Shown in pieces: positions 52,336-57,861 of a stretch of DNA of 57,861 nt. The number at the start of each line of letters is the position of its first letter. Position 1 is the stretch's first letter. Location: contig NZ_JANSKA010000009.1 of NCBI RefSeq assembly GCF_024741235.1, forward strand, positions 1-57,861, in the 5' to 3' direction. Source of the stretch: Tractidigestivibacter montrealensis (GTDB lineage Bacteria > Actinomycetota > Coriobacteriia > Coriobacteriales > Atopobiaceae). The notes under the pieces were generated by a model. That model saw nothing but the letters and a program-made list of their open reading frames with translations. It was not told where the DNA came from and did not search any database. The position numbers and the translations under genes are program-made.

Positions 52336-53004
52336 CTATGATGCGTTACCACCTGTACGGTTGTAGCCCTTGTCATATGCGTCGTATGCCTGTATGGCAT
52401 CGCGCTCCAGATCGTTGAGGTTTGCATAGCCGCTGTCCACCAACTTGCAGACCCTGATGGTGAAGGAATCACCGTACTTCCAGTCGGAGTAGACGTCGCC
52501 GTTGCCGTGACCCGTGAAGTGCTGCCGGACGCGCTTGAGCACGTGCACGCTCTGCCCGACGTAGTACTTGTCCTTCGAGGCGTTGTAGAGGACGTAGATG
52601 CCCGTGAAGTCCTCGTCCTCGTAGAGCTTGCTCTTGAGGAACTCCGCTGGCGTGACGTCGCTTCCTGCGTGCGTGAGGGCGTCCATGCGCTCGCAGCGCT
52701 TGCGCTTCGCCCTTCTCACCAGGAAGACCTCGAGAATCGCCCACACCACCGTGATCGCCACCAGCGGGATGATGAGGCCGTTCCTGAGGAGCTCGTCCTC
52801 GCCCGGGCGATAGGTCGTGTAGTCGCCTCGTACCACTATGGGGAGCTTTAAGTAGGCGTACATGTAGTTGCAGAGGATTGCGCAAGCGACGAGGAACCAT
52901 ACAATCCACGCCGCACGCGCGCCCGCCCCGTACTTTGCGAAGTAGCGGTCCACCTGAACGGTGACCTTGCCTGCCGCATAACCGTTTCTAGACGCCCTGG
53001 ACAT
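52336..53004 (-). CDS. membrane-anchored GIY-YIG nuclease
   Basis: This 222-aa protein has two transmembrane helices (about 29-51 and 74-96), then a GIY-YIG endonuclease domain (about 133-220): Gly135-Ile-Tyr, YYVG at 147-150, Arg160, Glu200 and Asn215 at the usual places. It is on the opposite strand between terL and portal, with repeat copies on both sides. It could be a homing-type or moron nuclease, or a superinfection-exclusion factor cutting DNA at the membrane. The longer in-frame start at 53106 adds an unsupported N-terminus. Confidence 0.72.
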   Translation of the reverse strand: MSRASRNGYAAGKVTVQVDRYFAKYGAGARAAWIVWFLVACAILCNYMYAYLKLPIVVRGDYTTYRPGEDELLRNGLIIPLVAITVVWAILEVFLVRRAKRKRCERMDALTHAGSDVTPAEFLKSKLYEDEDFTGIYVLYNASKDKYYVGQSVHVLKRVRQHFTGHGNGDVYSDWKYGDSFTIRVCKLVDSGYANLNDLERDAIQAYDAYDKGYNRTGGNAS

Positions 53005-53113
53005 CCATTCATCCCCATCTACCACGAATCGCAGGAGCGCGACCATCGATGCCGGAGCGCACAACCGATTACGCACCCGAAATCCGCCCTTCTCGCCTAG
53101 CCGCATTGAATAC

Positions 53114-53264
53114 TCGCCCGCACATTTTACATGTAGGAGATGGCCGAACGTTTTCGCGATATTGGATATGAGACGCGGCGGATACTCTCGCCCTCCTCTC
53201 CCATACGCCTAACCGGCCTCCATAGGGAAGGCGAAAGCCCGCTGTACTTATCGCCCGCACATTT
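53114..53264. repeat. 14-bp direct repeat upstream of the GIY-YIG gene
   Basis: TCGCCCGCACATTT occurs at 53114-53127 and 53251-53264. The gene-free stretch 53005-53430 between the GIY-YIG and portal genes holds this repeat and the TTAGCTGGCAGCTAA copies B and C, and likely the leader of the leftward gene. Confidence 0.55.
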
Positions 53265-53277
53265 GTCGACCGATTCG

Positions 53278-53292
53278 TTAGCTGGCAGCTAA
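53278..53292. repeat. TTAGCTGGCAGCTAA repeat, copy B
   Basis: Exact palindrome, same as copy A; preceded by GTCGACCGATTC, close to copy A's flank. Confidence 0.75.
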
Positions 53293-53352
53293 GGGGGCGG
53301 CATGGGCACGATGGCGTGTTCTTCTCGCCCAGCGCTTTTCTCGACGATGCAT

Positions 53353-53367
53353 TTAGCTGGCAGCTGA
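53353..53367. repeat. TTAGCTGGCAGCTGA repeat, copy C
   Basis: One mismatch from copies A and B. It is preceded by TTCTTCTCG and a flank similar to copy A; it ends 64 bp before the portal start. Confidence 0.7.
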
Positions 53368-53430
53368 GAGGCGTCTCCTGTGACGGGAGCGGATGCTCTT
53401 CTCGACTTGTTGACGAGGAGCGGAGGCGGC

Positions 53431-54786
53431 ATGGGGACGGACCTGCTGGCGGGTGACGCGTACTGGATCCCGGAGTGCGCGAGGGACTGGCTGAGAAGGC
53501 TGAGCTACTCGACTCGCGCGCTGGAGGACATGGAGCCGCACGTGCGGGAGTGGGACTCGTGGATGCGGGCCGAGGGCGAGTTCTACGACTACCGGGACAC
53601 GGACGGGTTCGGCAGGGTGTACGAGGTGCACCGGCGCTCGATAATGCCGGCGATGCGAGTGTGCCGGGAGTGGGGGTCACTGCTGTTGGACGAGAAGACC
53701 ACGCTGGCGTGCGGGGAGCAGGCGTGCACCGACTGGCTGGGCTCGTTCCTCTCGTCCGCGAACTTCTGGGGAAGGGCGCAGGACACGGTCGTGAGGGCGT
53801 TCGGGCTGGGGACGGGCGCGTTCGCGCTCTGGCTCGACGCGGGGCGGCGCGAGGCGCGCGTGAGGCACTACGACGCGCGTATGGTGGTGCCGCTCGCGTG
53901 GGACGCCGAGGGCGTGCGGGAGTGCGCGTTCGTGACGAGGGCCTTCTCGCCCGCGGGACCTATTGACCAGGTGCAGTGCCACGTCGTGGGCGAGAGCGGC
54001 GAGTACGAGATCCGCACCGCGTGCTTCGACGGCGAGGGGCGGGAGGTCGCCGTGCCGGGCGTGGCGCCGGTGGTGGCGACGGGATCCACATGGCCGACGT
54101 TCGCGATCGTGAGGCCGGCCGTCCCCAACACGCGCGTGGACTTCTCGCCCTACGGGCAGTCCGTGTTCGCCGACGCCGTGGACGCGGTGCAGAGCGTGGA
54201 CCTGGCGTTTGACGCGCTCATCAACGAGGTGGACGCGGGCAAGATGCGGGTGTTCCTCTCGGACGTGATGTTCGACCAGGAGCGGACCGCCGACGGCAGG
54301 CGCGTGCCGATACCGTTCGGGCGCGGGGACTGCACGGTGTTCCGCAAGGTCATGAGCACCGAGGACACGATCCAGGAGTTCGCGCCGGCACTCAGGACCG
54401 AGGCGCAGGGGAAGGCGTTCCGCCTGGCGCTGCAGGTCCTGGGCGACCTCTGCGGGCTGGGCACCAACTACTTCGACCTCGACAACGTGGGCTATGTGAA
54501 GACCGCCACGGAGGTCTCGAGCGACAACAGCGCGCTCATGAGGAACATCCGCAAGAACGAGAACGCGCTCTCCGGGGCGCTCGCGGGCGTGGCGCACGCC
54601 CTTCTCGCCTGCGAACGGAACTTCGGGAGGGACCTCCCCGATGAGGGCGACGTGACCGTCATCTACGACGACTCCATCGTGCAGGACACGGCCTCCGAGA
54701 AGCGGCAGGACATGGAGGAGGTCGCGGCCGGGCTCATGACGCGGGAGGAGTACCGCGCGAGGTGGTACGGGGAGAGCGAGGGCTAG
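53431..54786 (+). CDS. phage portal protein
   Basis: This 451-aa protein resembles SPP1 gp6-like portals, which form the dodecameric DNA channel. It has an N-terminal MGTDLLAGDAYWIPECARDW, the long central beta/helical crown and the typical TATEVSSDNSALMRNIRKNE stem region near the end. A GTG start at 53380 (17 residues longer) is possible; 53431 is chosen for its GAGCGGAGG. No capsid or scaffold gene follows. Confidence 0.85.
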   Translation: MGTDLLAGDAYWIPECARDWLRRLSYSTRALEDMEPHVREWDSWMRAEGEFYDYRDTDGFGRVYEVHRRSIMPAMRVCREWGSLLLDEKTTLACGEQACTDWLGSFLSSANFWGRAQDTVVRAFGLGTGAFALWLDAGRREARVRHYDARMVVPLAWDAEGVRECAFVTRAFSPAGPIDQVQCHVVGESGEYEIRTACFDGEGREVAVPGVAPVVATGSTWPTFAIVRPAVPNTRVDFSPYGQSVFADAVDAVQSVDLAFDALINEVDAGKMRVFLSDVMFDQERTADGRRVPIPFGRGDCTVFRKVMSTEDTIQEFAPALRTEAQGKAFRLALQVLGDLCGLGTNYFDLDNVGYVKTATEVSSDNSALMRNIRKNENALSGALAGVAHALLACERNFGRDLPDEGDVTVIYDDSIVQDTASEKRQDMEEVAAGLMTREEYRARWYGESEG

Positions 54787-54966
54787 GGCAGGGGGCGGAG
54801 GTCCTTCTCGCCCTGCCGGGCGTCTTCTGGCACCGGCCGTGCCGCCGTGGAGCGCTGCGCCCTTCTCGCCCATGGAAGGGGAAGGGGCACCGAGGATCAC
54901 CGAACGGGAGGCCGGCGCGTCGGCACGTATACTAGTTCCCGACACGGAGCCAGGAGGAGGAACGGC

Positions 54967-55343
54967 ATGGACGACGGGACCAGGACGAGGGAGATCAACC
55001 GGTTCGCGCGCGAGCTCGGCGCACGCATCGACGACGGCGACCGCACCGTGTGCGAAGGCCCCGAGTGGGGCAAGCGCATGCGGGGCCTCGGCTTCGAGAT
55101 GGACTGCTGGGAGTCGTTCGACAGGGCCTACGGCAGGGGCGACGGGCCCGACGGGTTCGCGCACGCGGTCGGGCGCACCGACGACGTGCAGGTGCTCGGC
55201 AACGGCATCTACTCCTACTGGTGCTACATCAACCACTGGGCCGAGGGCGGCACGGAGGACGACTACCGGGGCCTGAGGATGATGCTGTCTCGTCTGGTGA
55301 AATCTATCTTGACTTCAACATGGAGGAGCTCACGAGGCCGTAG
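54967..55343 (+). pseudogene. frameshifted small gene after the portal
   Basis: ATG after AGGAGGAACGG starts MDDGTRTREINRFARELG. The frame has good coding character to about residue 110 (NHWAEGGTEDDYRGL). A second frame, shifted by -1, reads a sensible end (GEIYLDFNMEELTRP, stop at 55343). The span 54967-55343 is one nucleotide short of whole codons, so a single-base deletion near 55285-55300 is likely. Read through without it, the frame runs to 55494 as Gly/Arg-rich nonsense. Function not recognised. Confidence 0.45.
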
Positions 55344-55495
55344 CGGGTGCGACGGCGCGGCCGTGGGCCCTCGTCCGGACGCGGGCGACCCGCGCCGGGG
55401 ACGCGTCGCAGGTTCGGCGGGAACGCGCGGGACCGCTGGGACGTGCAAGTTCGCGCACGGCCAGCTGGCGGCAGTCTGCCGCGAGCCCATATGAC

Positions 55496-55518
55496 CTGCC
55501 CCACCGCCCCACGCGCCG
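55496..55518. repeat. left copy of a 23-bp inverted repeat
   Basis: The reverse complement, CGGCGCGTGGGGCGGTGGGG plus CAG, occurs exactly at 57303-57325. The pair encloses the GC-rich array and the IS. Confidence 0.75.
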
Positions 55519-55647
55519 CGCGGCGACGGAAAGGCCTGCGCCGCTGGCGCGGGAGTGGAGGGCGTGGAGCCGACGGGCGGGAGTGACGCGGGCCGCAGCG
55601 CGCCAAGCGTGGGAGCCGCGACAGGCCGGGGCGACGGAGCGGGCGTG

Positions 55648-55870
55648 GCCGAGCGCGGTGCCGGAGGCAGACGGCCGGAGCATGCGGGCCGAGCGCGGCG
55701 CCGGAGGCAGACGGGCGCAGCGTGGTGGCCGAGCGCGCGGCCGTAGGCAGACGCGCAGCGGCTGCCGGAGGCGCGTACGCGAGCGCCGCCGCGCGGAGCC
55801 TGGCTGCCGCAGGCCCGCACGCGAGCGCCCGCATGCGGAGGACGGCTGCCGCAGGCCCGCACGCGAGGAC
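55648..55870. repeat. GC-rich degenerate tandem array
   Basis: Three 40-bp units start GCCGAGCGCG (55648, 55688, 55728), then three ~42-bp units start GGCTGCCG (55760, 55802, 55844). All six frames give Arg/Ala/Gly-rich low-complexity sequence. It is not a CRISPR array: units vary and have no spacers. No gene was found in 55344-56025. Confidence 0.65.
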
Positions 55871-56025
55871 ATGCCCGCGGAGGAGTCCCCGGCCGCCCCG
55901 TGCGACTCCCCGGCGCGCGGAGGCCCGTGGCACGCACGCCCCGGCGGAATGAATTTCCCCCATTCTTGTTGACAGTCGCAAATCCGCTCACAATAAGGTG
56001 GCGGACCGAGTGATTGGGGACGGGA

Positions 56026-56322
56026 ATGGCATCGAGCCCAAGGAAGTACACCGCAGAGTTCAAGCAGAGGGCCGTCCAGCTGTGGCGGGAGTCCGGAACC
56101 TCCTACGCGGAGGTGGCGCGCGGGCTGGGGATCGACGAGAGCTCGCTGAGGGCGTGGGTCAAGAAGGCCGGCGAGTCGGGCGGCGGCGCCGGGGCGCCCG
56201 GCCAGAACCCCTTCCAGTTGGAGGAGGAGCTCAAGAGGCTCAGGCGCGAGAACGCCCAGCTCAGGAGGGACAACGAGATCCTTTTAAAAGCAAGTGCCTT
56301 CTTCGCCAGCAGGAATCTGTAG
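56026..56322 (+). CDS. IS3-family OrfA (transposase N-terminal protein)
   Basis: This 98-aa protein has the OrfA helix-turn-helix (KYTAEFKQRAVQLWRESG, SYAEVARGLGIDESSLRAWV, about 6-47) and the C-terminal leucine-zipper-like LEEELKRLRRENAQLRRDNE. Its normal 0 frame ends at 56322; the slippery TTTAAAA near its end moves ribosomes to OrfB. Confidence 0.88.
   Translation: MASSPRKYTAEFKQRAVQLWRESGTSYAEVARGLGIDESSLRAWVKKAGESGGGAGAPGQNPFQLEEELKRLRRENAQLRRDNEILLKASAFFASRNL
56283..56289 (+). promoter_or_regulatory. programmed -1 frameshift site TTTAAAA
   Basis: The heptamer is in the correct phase: codons CTT TTA AAA in orfA slip to TTT AAA, reading on into the orfB frame. This is the family's classical mode of making OrfAB. 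Confidence 0.8.
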
Positions 56323-57224
56323 GCGCCTCGGCGAAGAGGGCGAGGTTCGCGTTCGCGCTGCTCCACGAGCACGAGTACACGGTGAGCGAGATGTGCCGCG
56401 TGCTGGGCGTCAGCAGGCAGGGCTACTACCAGTGGAGGAGGAGGCCCGCGAGCGGGCACGCGCTGCGCGACGCGGAGCTCGCCGGCGAGATAAGGCGCGT
56501 CTGGGAGGGGAGCAGGAGAATCTACGGGTCCCCCAAGGTCTTCGTGCAGCTCTCGAGGGAGGGCGTGGCCACCTCCGAGAAGCGCGTGGCGCGCATCATG
56601 CGCGAGCGCGGCTGGGCCGGCGTGTCCAGGCGCTGCGCGAAGAGCCCGGACAACAGGGAGAAGCGCGTGGGGAGGGCCGACGGCGCCCCCGACCTCGTGA
56701 GGCGCCGCTTCGACGCCGACGGGCCCGACCAGGCCTGGTTCGCCGACATCACCTACGTCCGCACGCACCAGGGGTGGCTCTACCTCGCCGTCGTGATGGA
56801 CATCTGGTCCAGGAGGATAGTGGGCTGGTCCATGGGCGACAGGATAGACGCCCGGCTCGCCGACGACGCGCTCAGGATGGCCATAGCCAGGAGGAGGCCC
56901 CCGGAGGGCTGCCTGCACCACAGCGACCACGGATCGCAGTATGCCTCGCTCGTCATAGGAAAGACCATGAGGGACAACGGGATCCGTCCGTCGATGGGGT
57001 CGGTGTCGAGCCCGTGGGACAACGCGCCGACGGAGTCGCTCATGGGGATCATAAAGTCGGAGTGCGTGCATGCCAAGACCTACCGTGACCGCGAGCAGGC
57101 GGCCCTCGAGATCTTCGAGTACATCGAGTGCTTCTACAACCGCCTGAGAATCCACTCCGCCCTGGGCTACATGAGTCCCTGCGAGTACGAGGATGCGCAT
57201 GCCGCACAGCCGCTCGCCGCGTGA
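56286..57224 (+). CDS. IS3-family OrfB (DDE transposase catalytic part)
   Basis: About 312 residues in the -1 frame, normally joined to OrfA as OrfAB. The DDE core: ADITYVRTHQGWLYLAVVMD (first Asp), HHSDHGSQYAS (second Asp) and DNAPTESLMGIIKSE (Glu). An HTH_21-type region (EYTVSEMCRVLGVSRQGYYQW) precedes it. The frame is intact, so the IS may be active. Confidence 0.9.
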   Translation, partial: KSKCLLRQQESVGASAKRARFAFALLHEHEYTVSEMCRVLGVSRQGYYQWRRRPASGHALRDAELAGEIRRVWEGSRRIYGSPKVFVQLSREGVATSEKRVARIMRERGWAGVSRRCAKSPDNREKRVGRADGAPDLVRRRFDADGPDQAWFADITYVRTHQGWLYLAVVMDIWSRRIVGWSMGDRIDARLADDALRMAIARRRPPEGCLHHSDHGSQYASLVIGKTMRDNGIRPSMGSVSSPWDNAPTESLMGIIKSECVHAKTYRDREQAALEIFEYIECFYNRLRIHSALGYMSPCEYEDAHAAQPLAA

Positions 57225-57302
57225 TTGCCACCTGTAAACGAAAGCGGGTGAGATTCAGAACGCCCGCAGCGGACGCGACAGCGACGCGCTACGACGTCAC
57301 CC

Positions 57303-57325
57303 CGGCGCGTGGGGCGGTGGGGCAG
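57303..57325. repeat. right copy of the 23-bp inverted repeat
   Basis: Exact reverse complement of 55496-55518. It lies 46 bp past the IS end. Confidence 0.75.
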
Positions 57326-57360
57326 AACGGCCGTCCTTCTCATCAGTCGGCAGTCGGTCC

Positions 57361-57693
57361 CTATGACGTCAGGACCCTCTCGTCCCTCTCGTAGGCGACG
57401 CCCCAGAAGTCGAGGGCGTCTGCTATGTCGCCCAGGTAGACTTCGTCACCGTGCTCGCGGAGGGTGTCGGCGACGTCCTCGAGGGAGTACTGCTCGTTCT
57501 CGCGGAACCTGAGCGTGGTCTCCCTCGCCGGAGCGTCGTAGCAGAACTCCGTGATGTCTCCCCTGCCGGTCTCGGTCACGTACGCCTCGCCCGTGTCGAG
57601 GCGCCCGTACTCCATCGTGCGGGTCTCGGCGCCGTTCCTGAACGCGTAGTTTAGTTTTCCAGTCACTTTGGTTGCCCCCTCGGTCTTAGACAT
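57361..57693 (-). CDS. hypothetical protein, 110 aa
   Basis: An acidic soluble protein (MSKTEGATKVTGKLNYAFRN start) with a VTETGRGDITEFCYDAPA middle and SLEDVADTLREHGDEVYLGDIADALDFWG helices toward the end. Not recognised. No clear ribosome site at the only ATG. It is on the minus strand beyond the IS; it may belong to the prophage's lost right part or to a moron. Confidence 0.5.
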   Translation of the reverse strand: MSKTEGATKVTGKLNYAFRNGAETRTMEYGRLDTGEAYVTETGRGDITEFCYDAPARETTLRFRENEQYSLEDVADTLREHGDEVYLGDIADALDFWGVAYERDERVLTS

Positions 57694-57861
57694 TCGTTGA
57701 CGCTTTCATCTTCGGCAACCCATCACCCTTTTCTGCAGTCATGTCTACAAGTGGATATGTGGGGCTATCTCATTTGCTGGCATTCAACATCTTTCGGTAT
57801 TTTCTTTCTCTCCGTTAGACCAGCGTTGACGTAATAATGTCCCGTCCCCGCCCTAGGATGA
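57694..57861. other. window end, no gene seen
   Basis: An AT-richer stretch ending in GTCCCCGCCCTAGG. No ORF, no match to the tRNA-Val 3' end and no terminator was found. It may be the promoter region of the leftward gene at 57361. Confidence 0.4.

Larger units (their letters stand above)
55970..57257 (+). mobile_element. IS3-family insertion sequence
   Basis: A 1288-bp unit with orfA and orfB, bounded by TG..CA imperfect inverted ends (TGACAG.. at 55970, ..TCA at 57257, both with GGTGGC inside). No clear target duplication, so exact ends are uncertain. TTGACA (55969-55974) at the left end could be the -35 of the transposase promoter, with AATAAG 17 nt later. Confidence 0.6.
43585..57861. 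mobile_element. prophage-like element integrated at tRNA-Val (right end not found)
   Basis: It holds integrase, two XRE repressors, an AlpA-like protein, a DUF927 primase-helicase, terminases and portal, in phage order. After the portal only debris, a GC-rich array and an IS are found; no capsid, tail or lysis gene is visible. The chromosome's REP palindromes are absent here. No attR matching the tRNA 3' end was found to the window edge. Capsid-carrying or PICI-like satellites are alternatives. Confidence 0.8.

Noticed and set aside
55648-55870. CRISPR-like array
   Set aside because: Units vary, are contiguous without spacers, and have no cas genes nearby.
55967-57260. Target-site duplication of the IS
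   Set aside because: Bases flanking the proposed ends (TGT and GAA) do not match, so no duplication can be claimed.
57256-57266. Possible attR (AACGCCC match to the tRNA-Val acceptor)
   Set aside because: Only 7 matching bases and it overlaps the IS end; far too short for a duplicated core.

Overview
The window looks like a GC-rich actinobacterial chromosome of the Coriobacteriia, most likely Atopobiaceae (Olsenella-like). That placement is an inference from gene content (PEP carboxylase next to a fermentative gene set, Tat/lipobox proteins, CarD, LuxS) and from a short palindrome family, reported here from memory as common in that group. Positions 1-43584 are ordinary chromosome and 43585-57861 is an integrated prophage-like element.

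Chromosome. A tRNA-Phe gene lies at the left end. Then come an acylphosphatase / 8-oxoguanine glycosylase operon, a DegV protein, a Tat-exported tannase-like lipoprotein, a secreted repetitive surface protein, a cyclophilin lipoprotein, CarD, an ACT-domain protein, citrate synthase with a HAD phosphatase, a GntR regulator, the Kup potassium transporter, an S10 serine carboxypeptidase, RlmKL and a phosphoglucomutase. Two protein-tyrosine phosphatases of different folds and a U32 protein follow, then NADH oxidase, a PcrA/UvrD helicase, an IclR regulator facing an aldehyde dehydrogenase / FIST operon, an MscS channel, the LuxS-MtnN pair (SAH/SRH recycling and AI-2), a second DegV, a DUF1836 regulator, NhaA, a polysaccharide flippase, PEP carboxylase and tRNA-Val. 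Citrate synthase, PEP carboxylase, H2O-forming NADH oxidase and aldehyde dehydrogenase suggest an anaerobic or microaerophilic fermenter. Kup, NhaA and MscS handle ions and osmotic stress.

Repeats in the chromosome. Seven near-identical ~30-bp palindromes (core GAGACAAAGGGAC) sit at gene ends. In three genes the TGA stop codon lies inside the repeat, and in a fourth it lies in a fragment of one. Two copies form a head-to-head pair around a terminator. None occurs in the prophage. Other unexplained structures are a 244-bp inverted-repeat cluster beside tRNA-Phe, a 152-bp MITE-like element with 23-bp perfect termini, a palindromic element inserted in frame in the helicase gene, and 21-bp tandem repeats upstream of that gene.

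Prophage. It begins at the 3' end of tRNA-Val and runs: tyrosine integrase and two XRE regulators (minus strand), then an AlpA/excisionase-like protein, a prim-pol/DUF927 primase-helicase, small Cys-rich proteins, small and large terminase subunits and portal (plus strand). Between terminase and portal lies a reversed gene for a membrane-anchored GIY-YIG nuclease, bracketed by copies of a repeat with core TTAGCTGGCAGCTAA. After the portal the structural module stops. It is replaced by a frameshifted small gene, a GC-rich degenerate tandem array and an IS3-family element with a TTTAAAA slippery site. A perfect 23-bp inverted repeat brackets the array and the IS. No attR was found, so the element either continues past the window or is a decayed remnant.
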